Shown here: positions 51,794 through 60,599 of the stretch, one piece after another
Layout: every line of letters starts with the position of its first letter
Numbering within the stretch: position 1 is the stretch's first letter
Assembly (NCBI RefSeq): GCF_001870675.1
Contig: NZ_MEHT01000012.1
Location: 52,601-116,600, forward strand
DNA: 64,000 nt
Direction of reading: 5' to 3'
Source of the DNA: Roseinatronobacter thiooxidans
GTDB lineage: Bacteria; Pseudomonadota; Alphaproteobacteria; Rhodobacterales; Rhodobacteraceae
The notes under the pieces: generated by a model
The model's database searches: none
Told to the model about the DNA's origin: nothing
The model's input: the letters and a program-made list of their open reading frames with translations, nothing else
Program-made: the position numbers and the translations under genes

Positions 51794-52645
51794 ATGTCCC
51801 TGACAGCGGCCCTGATCCAGATGACCTCCAGCGATGATCCGGCGTCGAATCTGGAAATGGCGCGCATGTATCTGCGACAGGCGGCAGCACAAGGCGCAAC
51901 CCTTGCATTGACACCCGAGGTGACGAATTGCATCTCGACCAGCAGCGCGCATCAGAACCGCGTGCTGCAAACCGAAAGCGACGACGCAACACTTGCCGGT
52001 CTGCGCGAAGAGGCCCGCGCGCTGGGGCTATGGGTGCTGATAGGCTCGCTTGCGCTGAAAACGACAGATGCAGACGGACGCTTTGCCAACCGCTCTTTCC
52101 TGATCGACCCTGCAGGCACGATTCGTGCGCGCTATGACAAGATCCATATGTTCGATGTTCAGGTCTCCCCCTCTGAAACATACCGCGAATCTGCGGGGTT
52201 CCGGCCCGGAACGTCAGCGCATGTGGCACAGACCCCCTTCGCCACAATCGGGATGAGCATCTGTTACGATCTGCGATTCGCGCATCTCTACCGCACCCTT
52301 GCCAAGGCCGGTGCAGACGTGCTGACAGTGCCCGCAGCCTTCAGCCCCATTACAGGGGCCGCGCATTGGGAAACCCTGCTGCGCGCCCGCGCCATCGAGA
52401 CGGGCTGTTTCGTGCTGGCCCCTGCCCAGACGGGGCGGCACCCCGTATCGGACGGGCAGCGCGCACGCAGCACTTACGGGCATTCGCTTGTGGTCGCACC
52501 ATGGGGCGAGGTGTTGCTGGATATGGGCACCGACCCCGGCGTGGGGCTGGTCAATCTGGATCTGGCCAGCGTGGTCGCCGCGCGCGACCGCGTGCCGTCG
52601 CTATTCCATGACCGCGCGTATACCATGCCGGATGCGCCCCTATGA
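51794..52645 (+). CDS. carbon-nitrogen hydrolase (Nit1/omega-amidase type)
   Basis: A 283-aa nitrilase-superfamily amidase with the full catalytic triad: Glu42 (LTPEVTN), Lys116 (RYDKIHMFDV), Cys157 (SICYDLRF). The IHMFDV and YRESAGFRPG pattern is that of the Nit1 branch, which hydrolyses deaminated glutathione; a glutaredoxin neighbour makes a glutathione role attractive, but this is inference. It overlaps the MarR gene by 4 bp. Confidence 0.9.
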   Translation: MSLTAALIQMTSSDDPASNLEMARMYLRQAAAQGATLALTPEVTNCISTSSAHQNRVLQTESDDATLAGLREEARALGLWVLIGSLALKTTDADGRFANRSFLIDPAGTIRARYDKIHMFDVQVSPSETYRESAGFRPGTSAHVAQTPFATIGMSICYDLRFAHLYRTLAKAGADVLTVPAAFSPITGAAHWETLLRARAIETGCFVLAPAQTGRHPVSDGQRARSTYGHSLVVAPWGEVLLDMGTDPGVGLVNLDLASVVAARDRVPSLFHDRAYTMPDAPL

Positions 52646-53091
52646 AAAACCCGCGCAAGGATATGGCCAACGCGCTGTTCAGCGAATTGCTGATGGCCGA
52701 CCAGCTTGCGCGCAACCGCTTGTCCAAAGTGCTGCCCAAGGGCATGGAGCTGTCACATTTCGGGGTGCTGAATCTGCTGACGCGCCATCAGGCCGAACTT
52801 AGCCCGGCCGAACTGGCCCGCGCCTTTCATGTCACGCGCGGGGCCATGACCAACACCCTGAACAAGCTGAATTGGGCGGGATATGTGCATATCCGCCCCG
52901 ATTGGGATGATGCACGGCGCAAGATGGTGTCCATCAGCCCCGCAGGGCGCACAGCGCGCGATACCGCGCTGGCGGCCATTGCACCACTGATAGATGATGC
53001 CGTCTCGACCTTGGGGGAAGAGCGGGTGCGCCAGACGATTCCCGTTCTGCGCAGCCTGCGCCAGCGCCTGGGCGAAGATGACGGGGTGTAA
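52642..53091 (+). CDS. MarR-family transcriptional regulator
   Basis: A 149-aa winged-helix regulator: LPKGMELSHFGVLNLLTRH, then the recognition helix region SPAELARAFHVTRGAMTNTLNKL and the wing GYVHIRPDWDDARRKMV. It is translationally coupled to the amidase (ATGA overlap), which suggests autoregulation of the grxC-amidase-marR operon. No operator can be named. Confidence 0.9.
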   Translation: MKNPRKDMANALFSELLMADQLARNRLSKVLPKGMELSHFGVLNLLTRHQAELSPAELARAFHVTRGAMTNTLNKLNWAGYVHIRPDWDDARRKMVSISPAGRTARDTALAAIAPLIDDAVSTLGEERVRQTIPVLRSLRQRLGEDDGV

Positions 53092-53107
53092 CGCGCCTGC
53101 GGCGCGC

Positions 53108-54094
53108 TTAGTCCTTGCGCAGGCGCGCGGCTGATTCGTGAATGGCCTTGTATTGCCCGCCGGGGCGATGCACCCACAGATAAGATGGCAGCACCGTATT
53201 CATAGGGGTTGGCACAACGCCCAAATCTTCCAGCCCGCGCGCGCCTTCGGACACAATATTGTCGCGGCGCAGATTGCGCACCTGATCGCGCGTCAGGATC
53301 GAGTTTGTGAACAGGCCCAGCGTCACCGCCTGCACCACATCCAGCGTGCCGCCCATGATATTGGCCACCGCAAACGGCACAGGCAGCACAACACGCTTGC
53401 GCCGGATTTCGGCCAACATCATCTCCATCAATGCCTTGAAGCTGGCCACATCCGGCCCGCCCAGTTCATAAATACCCGGCGCAACCGCATCGGTCAGCGC
53501 ATGAGAGGCCGCCGCGGCAACATCTTCCACATAGACTGGCTGAAACAGGGTTTTCGGACCAACCACTGGCAAGAACAACGAAAACCGCGCCATGCCGGCG
53601 AAACGGTTAAAAAACTGGTCTTCCTGCCCAAAGATCACCGAGGGCCGCAGAATCACCGCATCGGGGAAATGCTGCTGGACCAAAGCCTCGCCCTTGGCTT
53701 TGGTTTGCTGATACAGGCTGGCCGATTTCGCATCCGCGCCAATCGCCGACAGTTGCACCAGCTTCGCAACACCCATCTCGGCGGCGATGCGTGCAACGCG
53801 GCCTGCACCTTCGGCCTGAATATCGGCAAATTTGTTCGGGCCTGATTCGACCAGAATACCCACGCAATTGACCACCGCATCCGCGCCCTGCATGACAGCG
53901 CGCACCGAAGCATCATCGCGGATGTTGCAAAAAACGGGCTCAACCTGCCCGACAGCGCCATATGGTTTGACATGCAGCGCTTCATTCGGACGGCGCACCG
54001 CAACACGCACACGCCAACCGGCCTGCGCCATTCGTCGCGCGATATATCGTCCGACAAATCCTGAACCACCAAAGATGGTAACTAGCTTTGACAT
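53108..54094 (-). CDS. complex I NDUFA9-like NAD(P)-binding protein
   Basis: A 328-aa atypical short-chain dehydrogenase. NAD(P)-binding TIFGGSGFVGRYIARRM (Gly-rich loop about 9-15), NCVGILVESG, YQQTKAKGEALV and RPSVIFGQEDQFFNRFA match the NDUFA9/39-kDa complex I accessory subunit family seen in alphaproteobacteria. The start at 54094 gives the family start MSKLVTIFGG; upstream codons read into the tRNA. It converges on the MarR gene. Confidence 0.88.
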   Translation of the reverse strand: MSKLVTIFGGSGFVGRYIARRMAQAGWRVRVAVRRPNEALHVKPYGAVGQVEPVFCNIRDDASVRAVMQGADAVVNCVGILVESGPNKFADIQAEGAGRVARIAAEMGVAKLVQLSAIGADAKSASLYQQTKAKGEALVQQHFPDAVILRPSVIFGQEDQFFNRFAGMARFSLFLPVVGPKTLFQPVYVEDVAAAASHALTDAVAPGIYELGGPDVASFKALMEMMLAEIRRKRVVLPVPFAVANIMGGTLDVVQAVTLGLFTNSILTRDQVRNLRRDNIVSEGARGLEDLGVVPTPMNTVLPSYLWVHRPGGQYKAIHESAARLRKD

Positions 54095-54204
54095 AAGCGC
54101 ACTCCGCCGCCTTCGTGAACATTGCCTGAATACCTGCGCGCGCCTGTTTCCACAAGGTAGAACGGCTTTTTCAATCCGATTGGAATTTTCCCGCATAAGC
54201 CCCG

Positions 54205-54233
54205 TTGACACTATCGCGCCTGCGCCGTAGAGA
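54205..54233 (+). promoter_or_regulatory. tRNA-Leu promoter
   Basis: TTGACA (54205-54210), 17-bp spacer, TAGAGA (54228-54233). Transcription would start at about 54240, a few bases before the mature tRNA 5' end. Confidence 0.75.
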
Positions 54234-54248
54234 GCCTGCACGCAACCT

Positions 54249-54335
54249 GCCCAGGTGGCGGAACTGGTAGACGCGCTAGCTTCAGGTGCTAGTGCTCGTA
54301 AGGGCGTGGAGGTTCGAGTCCTCTCCTGGGCACCA
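54249..54335 (+). tRNA. tRNA-Leu (anticodon CAG)
   Basis: The acceptor arms GCCCAGG (54249-54255) and CCTGGGC (54325-54331) pair fully, followed by discriminator A and an encoded CCA. The anticodon stem CTAGC/GCTAG holds loop TTCAGGT, anticodon CAG at 54283-54285. A long variable arm (TGCTCGTAAGGGCG) and the T-loop GGTTCGAGTCC confirm a class II leucine tRNA, reading CTG codons. Confidence 0.97.
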
Positions 54336-54442
54336 TATTTCTTGCCACACTTTGGCAAATATGGCGATTACATCGGGCAGGTTGCGGGTTTCCCACTTTC
54401 ACATGCATCTGGCTTGCGCGTTTTGGGCTGCTGTGCAGCGCG

Positions 54443-55213
54443 TCACGCCCCCAGATAGGCACATAGGGCCAGATAGCCCGCAATCTCGGCCAATTGCTGG
54501 CCCGCGCCCAGCACATCGCCGGTTTGGCCGCCTATTTTGCGACGCGCTGTGCGCGCAAGCGCCAGCACCACCAAACCCTGCGCCGCGATGACCAACGCCA
54601 CTGCCCAAAGCGGGACGATTTGCGCCAGCACAAGCGGCACAAGCGCGACCAGCGCGGCAACAGCGACGCTGCGCCAGCCCACCGATTGCGCCGAATGGCC
54701 CAGCCCATCGGCGCGCGCGGGCGGAAGATATGCCAGCATGGCAACAGGTGCCACGCGGCTGAGCATCGCCAGTCCTACCAGCGCCAGCAGGGCCAAGGTA
54801 AGGTCCAGCGCGCCAAGATACACCAGCGCCTGCCAGCGCAAGGCCAGCGAGAGGATCAGCGCCAGAACGCCGTAGCTGCCAATACGCGAATCGCGCATAA
54901 TCTCCAGCCGCCGCGCTGGGGTGTGCCCGCCCCATAGCCCATCGGCCAGATCGGCCAGCCCGTCTTCGTGCAGCCCCCCGCATAGCGCGATTTGCGCGCC
55001 CAGCGCCAGCAGCGCGGCCAGCCCCAAAGGCAGCCCCAGCGCAACTGTCCCCCAGAACACCAGCGCCGTGCCCAACCCCACAGCCAGCCCTGCCAGCGGA
55101 AAGGCCCAGGCCGCGGCACCGATACGCGGGGCGGGGTCTGGCAACTGCCCTGCGGGCAGCCGCGTCAGCACCATAAACGCCAGCTGTATCTGTGCCAGCG
55201 CGGTGCGGATCAT
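54443..55213 (-). CDS. cobS: adenosylcobinamide-GDP ribazoletransferase
   Basis: A 256-aa membrane protein that joins adenosylcobinamide-GDP with alpha-ribazole, the last assembly step of cobalamin. It has about six hydrophobic segments; motifs LTRLPAG, the acidic HEDGLADLADGLWGG (metal/substrate site) and MRDSRIGSYGVLAL are typical of CobS. It overlaps cobT by 4 bp and ends the cobU-cobT-cobS operon. Confidence 0.95.
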   Translation of the reverse strand: MIRTALAQIQLAFMVLTRLPAGQLPDPAPRIGAAAWAFPLAGLAVGLGTALVFWGTVALGLPLGLAALLALGAQIALCGGLHEDGLADLADGLWGGHTPARRLEIMRDSRIGSYGVLALILSLALRWQALVYLGALDLTLALLALVGLAMLSRVAPVAMLAYLPPARADGLGHSAQSVGWRSVAVAALVALVPLVLAQIVPLWAVALVIAAQGLVVLALARTARRKIGGQTGDVLGAGQQLAEIAGYLALCAYLGA

Positions 55214-56217
55214 GCCTCGGACACTCCGGCCTCGCCAAAGGTGGCCATGCCGTTATGACAGGCCAGCGCGCTGCGCAAAATACCCAGCGCAAGCGCCGCA
55301 CCAGACCCCTCGCCCAGCCGCATGTCGAATTCCAGCACGGGCTTTTGCCCCAGCGCTGCCAGCAACCGCCGGTGGCCGGGTTCGGCAGAGGCATGACCGA
55401 CAAGACAATGCGCCAGCAGGCGCGGGTCGGCCGCGTACAGGCACGCCGCTGCTGCAGTGCAGATGAACCCGTCCAGAATTACCGGAATGCGCGCCGCGCG
55501 GGCCGCCAGCACCGCGCCGCAAATCGCCGCCTGTTCGCGCCCGCCCAATGCGGCCAGCGTGGCCATGGCACCCAGCCCGCCATGGCGGCGCAAGCCTGTC
55601 TCGATGGCGGCAATCTTGCGCCCGATCCCTGCGGGGTCCGACCCAGTGCCGGGGCCGACCCATTCTGCGGCACCGCCCCCGAACAGGGCGGCGGCAAGGG
55701 CTGCGGCCACTGTCGAATTGCCGATGCCCATCTCGCCCAGCACCAGAATATCGGCATCCGGATCAACCGCCGCGGCACCACGGGTCATGGCGTCCAGCGT
55801 CTCGCCCTCACTCATGGCAGGGGCGGTGGTGAAATCTTGTGTGGGGGTGTCAAGATCCAGTGCAATAACCTGAAGTGCGGCGCCATTGATCTGGCACAGC
55901 TGGTTAATCGCGGCCCCACCTGCCTGAAAATTGCCCACCATCTGCGCGGTCACTTCTTGCGGGAACGGGTTGACGCCCTGCGCGCAAATACCGTGATTGC
56001 CTGCAAAGATCAGCGCCTGCGCCTGCCCGATGCGGGGGCGGTCGGTTGCCTGCCAGCCTGCCATGAAAATTGCCAGCTCTTCCAGCCGCCCCAATGCGCC
56101 GGGGGGTTTTGTCAGGCTGTTCTGGCGCGCAAGCGCTGCATCGCGCGCGGCCTGATCGGCAACTGGCAATGTCTCGGCCAGCGCGGGAATTTCGGAAAGC
56201 TGTGTAAATGTGATCAT
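55210..56217 (-). CDS. cobT: nicotinate-nucleotide-dimethylbenzimidazole phosphoribosyltransferase
   Basis: A 335-aa enzyme that makes alpha-ribazole 5'-phosphate for the lower ligand. Motifs: TKPPGALGRLEELA, ALIFAGNHGICAQGVNPFPQEVTAQM, LGEMGIGNSTVAAAL, and ILDGFICTAAAA. It overlaps both cobU and cobS by 4 bp. Named CobU in the Pseudomonas denitrificans scheme. Confidence 0.96.
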   Translation of the reverse strand: MITFTQLSEIPALAETLPVADQAARDAALARQNSLTKPPGALGRLEELAIFMAGWQATDRPRIGQAQALIFAGNHGICAQGVNPFPQEVTAQMVGNFQAGGAAINQLCQINGAALQVIALDLDTPTQDFTTAPAMSEGETLDAMTRGAAAVDPDADILVLGEMGIGNSTVAAALAAALFGGGAAEWVGPGTGSDPAGIGRKIAAIETGLRRHGGLGAMATLAALGGREQAAICGAVLAARAARIPVILDGFICTAAAACLYAADPRLLAHCLVGHASAEPGHRRLLAALGQKPVLEFDMRLGEGSGAALALGILRSALACHNGMATFGEAGVSEA

Positions 56218-56720
56218 TTCATCCTCATTGACAGGCCGGCTGCGACGAAATGCACTTCATCCGCCGCTGTGGCCACCCATTGGTTCAAAATCCCTGCCGC
56301 ATCGCGGAAATCGCGCGCAAGGCGATTATCAGGCACAATACCCATGCCCACTTCGTTGCTGACCAGCACCACAGGCGCGGTCTGCGCGGCCAGTGCGTCG
56401 ATCAGCGCGCGCCCCTCGGCCTGCCAGTCCTGTTCTGCCAGCATGATGTTGGTCAACCAGAGTGTCAGGCAATCGACAAGGCGCGGGGTGCCATCGGTGG
56501 CGTGCAAAGCCCCCACCAGATCGCGGGGTTCGGCATGGGTGCGCCACGCATGGCCCGCGCGCTGTGCCTGATGGGCGGCGATGCGGGCTTTCATCTCGTC
56601 ATCCCAGGCTTCGGCGGTGGCGATATAGGTCGCAGGCTGGCCGAATTGCAGCGTGCGTGCTTCGGCCAGACGGCTTTTGCCCGACCGTGCGCCACCCGTA
56701 AACAGAATGCTCTTGCTCAT
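56214..56720 (-). CDS. cobU: adenosylcobinamide kinase/adenosylcobinamide-phosphate guanylyltransferase
   Basis: A 168-aa bifunctional enzyme (CobP in the aerobic scheme). P-loop TGGARSGKS (about 8-16), TYIATAEAWDDEMKARI with HQAQR, the LVDCLTLWLTNIML segment, and VSNEVGMGIVPDNRLARDFRD. The ATG at 56720 marks the family start; the open frame upstream has no similarity. First gene of the minus-strand cob operon, divergent from the phosphatase gene with 68 bp between. Confidence 0.95.
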   Translation of the reverse strand: MSKSILFTGGARSGKSRLAEARTLQFGQPATYIATAEAWDDEMKARIAAHQAQRAGHAWRTHAEPRDLVGALHATDGTPRLVDCLTLWLTNIMLAEQDWQAEGRALIDALAAQTAPVVLVSNEVGMGIVPDNRLARDFRDAAGILNQWVATAADEVHFVAAGLSMRMK

Positions 56721-56788
56721 GCTGCCCCTTGCCCCTTTGGCCTGCGTAAAGCAGATAAGGCAACAGATCGGCAAGGAGAAATGCGCAC

Positions 56789-57370
56789 ATGCAATTGGGC
56801 ACAAGGCTGTTGATGATCCGCCACGCGCCCGCGCTGCATGGCGGCGCGATGGCGGGGCGGCGCGATGTGGCGGCGGATGTGTCGCAGACAGGCCAGATCG
56901 CGGCCTTGCGCGCAGGGCTGGACGCGCGCGGCGTGACGCAAGTGGTTGTCAGCCCTGCGCTGCGCTGTGTGCAGACGGCGCGCGCCCTTTGGCCCGAACG
57001 GGGCGACTTTCCGCAAGATGCGCGGCTGTGGGAACAGGATTTCGGCGCATGGGAGGGGGTGCCTTTTGCAGAGCTGCCCGATCTGGGGGCGCTGAGTTCG
57101 GAACAACTGGCACAGCACCGCCCGCCCGAGGGCGAGAGTTTCTCGGACCTGTGCGCGCGTGTCACACCGGCCTTGCACGCGCTTGCAACGGGGGCGGGTT
57201 GCGTGGCTGTCATTGCCCATGCGGGCGTCATTCGCGCGGGGCTTGCCTTGGCCCTAGAGGCACAGGCCCCTGCCTTGCGCTTTGAGGTTGCGCCACTGTC
57301 GGTCACTGAAATCGTTAATATTCCGGGGCATGGCTGGTCAGTCGCAGGGGTTAATCGGGGGGCCGGATGA
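56789..57370 (+). CDS. cobC: histidine phosphatase, alpha-ribazole phosphatase type
   Basis: A 193-aa phosphoglycerate-mutase-like phosphatase. Catalytic His in LLMIRHAPALHGG, the second His in VIAHAGVIRAG, and SPALRCVQTA and WEQDFGAWEGVPFAEL as family motifs. In this setting it most likely removes the 5'-phosphate from alpha-ribazole-phosphate or adenosylcobalamin-5'-phosphate. It overlaps the kinase gene by 4 bp. Confidence 0.88.
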   Translation: MQLGTRLLMIRHAPALHGGAMAGRRDVAADVSQTGQIAALRAGLDARGVTQVVVSPALRCVQTARALWPERGDFPQDARLWEQDFGAWEGVPFAELPDLGALSSEQLAQHRPPEGESFSDLCARVTPALHALATGAGCVAVIAHAGVIRAGLALALEAQAPALRFEVAPLSVTEIVNIPGHGWSVAGVNRGAG

Positions 57371-58167
57371 TACAGGCAGTTCGGGTTGACGGGCATTTCG
57401 GCGAATATCTGCAAGGCAGGCTTGGGCCAGATGGGCCGGTTGTGCTGGTCACGCTGCCCTGCCCGCTTACAGGGGTTATCGGCACTCACCACCCCGCGCG
57501 CCACGGCTTGAAGCTGGCAGGGGCAGGGCTGTCGGTGCCACAGGTGCAGCGGTTCATCGCATCGCTGCGGGGCAGGTTGACAGGGCATGTCCGGCTGCGC
57601 GCGCGCATGGCTGCGGGCTTGGGAACGGGGGTGTCCACCGCGCGGCTGGTGGCCTTGGCGCGCCTCTCGGGCTGGGATGGCCCGCCAGAAGTGCTGGCGC
57701 GGGCCTGTATCGCGGTTGAAGGCGCGTCAGACCCGCTGATGTTTGCCGCGCCCGAACGCTTGCTCTGGGCCTCTCGCCAAGGGCGGGCCCTGCGGACCAT
57801 GCCCGCCCTGCCCCGCCATGAGGTGATTGGCGGGCATTGGGGTGCGCCACAACGCACCGATGCGCGCGACGATGCGTTTCCCGATATCAGCGATCTGGTG
57901 GCAGATTGGGCACAAGCCGACAGCTTGGCCAGTTTTGCCGCCCTTGGCCGTGAAAGCGCGCGCCGCTGCATCCGCCTGCGCGGCCCGTCGGGTGACCCGA
58001 CCGAGGCACTGGCGCAAGACATGGGCGCATTGGGCTGGGTCATGGCGCATACGGGTGCCATGCGCGGGCTGATCTTTGCGCCGGGCCAAGTGCCCGCACA
58101 GGCACGCGCCACGCTGCGCGCCGCCGGATTGCGCGGGATTGTCCAGTTCAAGGGAGGCACAGAATGA
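57367..58167 (+). CDS. GHMP kinase, PduX-like L-threonine kinase
   Basis: A 266-aa protein. The start VRVDGHFGEYLQGRLG and the ATP loop MAAGLGTGVSTA (in place of PxxxGxGSS) are the PduX pattern; LRAAGLRGIVQFKGG ends it. PduX makes L-threonine-phosphate, precursor of the aminopropanol linker. It is coupled to cobC and cbiB by 4-bp overlaps, which supports this role. The threonine-phosphate decarboxylase that must act next is not in the window. Confidence 0.8.
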   Translation: MIQAVRVDGHFGEYLQGRLGPDGPVVLVTLPCPLTGVIGTHHPARHGLKLAGAGLSVPQVQRFIASLRGRLTGHVRLRARMAAGLGTGVSTARLVALARLSGWDGPPEVLARACIAVEGASDPLMFAAPERLLWASRQGRALRTMPALPRHEVIGGHWGAPQRTDARDDAFPDISDLVADWAQADSLASFAALGRESARRCIRLRGPSGDPTEALAQDMGALGWVMAHTGAMRGLIFAPGQVPAQARATLRAAGLRGIVQFKGGTE

Positions 58168-59102
58168 GCTTTGCCGCAATGATGCTGGTGGCCCTTGCGC
58201 TGGATCTGGCCCTTGGCTGGCCCAAGGCGATTTATGACAGAATCGGCCATCCGGTGACATGGCTGGGCGCGCTGATCACTTTGTTGGAGCGGCGCTGGAA
58301 CACCAACCGCCCCTTACGCCGCGCACGCGGCACGGGGGCGGCGGCGCTGGTCATCGGGGTGGCGGCATTCATCGGGCTGGCGCTGCAACTGGCGCTGCCT
58401 GCAAACGGGTGGGGCATTGCCTTGGGCGGGGTGCTGGCATGGCCGCTGGTTGCGATGCGGTCTATGCATGACCATGTTGCGGCAGTGCTGCACCCGCTGC
58501 AAAGCGGCGATCTGCCTGCCGCGCGCCATGCCGTGTCGATGATCGTGGGCCGCGACCCGTCGAAGCTGGACACAGCGGGCGTGACACGCGCCGCATTGGA
58601 GAGTCTGGCCGAAAACACATCTGACGGCATTGTTGCGCCCCTGTTCTGGGGGGCAATTTTGGGGTTGCCGGGAATTGCGGCCTATAAGGCCATCAATACG
58701 CTGGATTCGATGATCGGCCATAAAACCGCGCGTTATCTGGAATTCGGCTGGGCTTCGGCGCGCATTGACGACGTTGCCAACCTGATTCCTGCGCGGCTGA
58801 CAGGGCTGGTTTTTGCGCTGGTCTCTGGGCGGGCACGCGCCAGCTTGCATTGCATGTGGCGCGACGCGCGCCATCACCGCTCGCCCAATGCGGGCTGGCC
58901 CGAAGCGGCGATGGCAGGCGCGCTGGCCGTTCGCTTGTCAGGCCCGCGCGCCTATGGGGCAGAGGTGACGCCAGAGCCGTGGGTCAATTCAGGCGCGCCA
59001 GACCCGCACCAAACCGACCTGCACCTTGGCTTGCGGCTATATGCCCGCAGTATGGGGCTGCTGGCGCTGGCGTTGGGCGGTGTTGCCCTTTGGACGCTGT
59101 AA
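58164..59102 (+). CDS. cbiB: adenosylcobinamide-phosphate synthase
   Basis: A 312-aa membrane protein that amidates adenosylcobyric acid with aminopropanol phosphate. Motifs: LALDLALGWPKAIYDRIGHPVTW, VGRDPSKLDTAGVTRAALES, LAENTSDGIVAPLFWG, and YKAINTLDSMIGHK. About four membrane segments. Called CobD in the aerobic scheme. Last gene of the plus-strand cob operon. Confidence 0.96.
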   Translation: MSFAAMMLVALALDLALGWPKAIYDRIGHPVTWLGALITLLERRWNTNRPLRRARGTGAAALVIGVAAFIGLALQLALPANGWGIALGGVLAWPLVAMRSMHDHVAAVLHPLQSGDLPAARHAVSMIVGRDPSKLDTAGVTRAALESLAENTSDGIVAPLFWGAILGLPGIAAYKAINTLDSMIGHKTARYLEFGWASARIDDVANLIPARLTGLVFALVSGRARASLHCMWRDARHHRSPNAGWPEAAMAGALAVRLSGPRAYGAEVTPEPWVNSGAPDPHQTDLHLGLRLYARSMGLLALALGGVALWTL

Positions 59103-59246
59103 GCACCATCTTTTGCAGGCGCGATCCGTTCAAAAACAGCATTACTATAAGTAAAATAAACAATCGCCTAATTCTGGCCGGAATTACGTCTGATTCAGGT
59201 CATATTACCATGTCATTAACCGCCAAAGTCAAAAGGCAAGAACACC

Positions 59247-60122
59247 ATGAAAATAGCATTGCATCTGGGCGTTCATCTGACTGATGACACGAAGGTCAGA
59301 ACCTGTCTGCGCGCGAACAAGCGCCCGCTAGAGGCGGCAGGCATTCTTGTCCCTCGGGCACGCAGTTACCTTAACCTCATGCGCGGGGCGGCCAACCAGA
59401 TCGTCACAGGCGAAGAGGTGCCCGAATTCGACAGCAAACTCTTCTCCTCGGTCGAGGTGACAGAGGCGACTCAGCGTATTGTCTTCTCGGCACCCGGGCT
59501 GCTGGCAAAACAGCACCAAGCGCTGGAAGGAAGCCTGTTTTACCCGTCAGCGCGCGCGCGGGTTTCGGCGTTCCGGCACTTGCTTGGCGGGCATGAGGTC
59601 GAAATATTCATGGCGCTGCGCAATCCGGCGTCTTTCGTGCCCGCCCTGTTGCAAGAGATGCATGCCACCGAACGCGCAGAGTTGCTGCAAACGCTTGTCG
59701 GGGCTGAATTGCGCTGGTCGCACCTGATTGCAGAAATCCGCGAAACATGGCCCGAAGCCCCGATCACGATATGGTGTGATGAAGACACGCCCTTTATCTG
59801 GCACCGCCTGCTGCGGCTGATTTCGGGGTATGAACCGGAAACCGAGTTTGAAGACAGCTTCGCTTGGTTCGAGACTGTCATGGTCGATGGCGGCCCAGAC
59901 AAACTGGCCGCATATCTGAACGCAATGCCGCCCGTGGATGACGGGCACCGCCAGCAGGTCATCTCTGCATTTCTGGAGAAATTCTGCGACACCGACAAGC
60001 TGGACATAGATTTTAGCCTGACAGGGTGGGATGAAACGCAGGTCGATGTGATTTCGCAACTTTACGAAGATGACATCGACCATATCCGCACAATGGACGG
60101 GGTGCGCCTGATCCTGCCCTGA
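59247..60122 (+). CDS. hypothetical protein, degenerate sulfotransferase-like
   Basis: A 291-aa cytoplasmic protein. The start, MKIALHLGVHLTDDTKVRTC with LRANKRPLEAAGILVP, has the shape of the first strand and P-loop of bacterial sulfotransferases (HIGxHKTGTTxxQ, then NR and GILYP), but the loop residues are HLTDDT in place of HKTGTT. FMALRNPASFVPALL is placed like the 3'-phosphate-binding strand. So the fold may be kept while PAPS binding is doubtful. The ATG is preceded by a weak AAGG at suitable spacing. Function unknown; adjacent to convergent gapR. Confidence 0.65.
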   Translation: MKIALHLGVHLTDDTKVRTCLRANKRPLEAAGILVPRARSYLNLMRGAANQIVTGEEVPEFDSKLFSSVEVTEATQRIVFSAPGLLAKQHQALEGSLFYPSARARVSAFRHLLGGHEVEIFMALRNPASFVPALLQEMHATERAELLQTLVGAELRWSHLIAEIRETWPEAPITIWCDEDTPFIWHRLLRLISGYEPETEFEDSFAWFETVMVDGGPDKLAAYLNAMPPVDDGHRQQVISAFLEKFCDTDKLDIDFSLTGWDETQVDVISQLYEDDIDHIRTMDGVRLILP

Positions 60123-60130
60123 CGGGCCGG

Positions 60131-60388
60131 TTATTCCATGCCCAAGGCAGCCTTGTACAGGTCCAGAACGGCCTCTTCCTCGGCAATATCGTCGGGGGTG
60201 CGCTTGCGCAACGCGATGATCTTGCGCAGAACCTTGGTGTCATAGCCCCGCCCCTTGGCTTCGGCCATGACTTCTTTTTGCTGGTCTGCAATGTCTTTTT
60301 TCTCGGCTTCCAGATGTTCAAACCGCTCAATGAATTGCCGCAACTCTTCTGCCGTTACGTTATAGGCATCGTTTGTAATATCGCTCAT
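60131..60388 (-). CDS. gapR: GapR-family nucleoid protein (DUF2312)
   Basis: An 85-aa protein of the DUF2312 family: AEELRQFIERFEHLEAEKKD, then KEVMAEAKGRGYDTKVLRKI and IALRKRTPDDIAEEEAVL. In Caulobacter GapR binds overtwisted AT-rich DNA ahead of forks and supports replication. The protein is mostly coiled coil with a basic patch around GRGYDTKVLRKIIALRKR. GAG lies before the ATG at 60388; longer frames upstream carry no similarity. Confidence 0.93.
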   Translation of the reverse strand: MSDITNDAYNVTAEELRQFIERFEHLEAEKKDIADQQKEVMAEAKGRGYDTKVLRKIIALRKRTPDDIAEEEAVLDLYKAALGME

Positions 60389-60599
60389 CTTCTCGCCCCT
60401 GCTCGATTCCATGACTGTGGCGTTGCTCTTGCCCAATCCTTTGGGCGCATGCAAGCCTTCGCTGGGCGGGTTGGTCCGCATTGCACACCCGTCCCCCGGC
60501 CAACACGGAGCGCGCCAGAATGCCGCAGGCGCGAAATAATTTTCATTTGAAAATACGGCCAATCTTGGTATTATCGGAAAAATGCGAAAAGGGGAGCGG

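Noticed and set aside
54342..54358. TTGCCA/TGGCAA hairpin just after tRNA-Leu as terminator
   Set aside because: The stem is 6 bp and no T run follows, so support is too weak to list as a feature.
56720..56789. Possible cobalamin riboswitch between the divergent cob operons
   Set aside because: The gap is only 68 bp, too short for the roughly 200-nt element, and no B12 box is visible.
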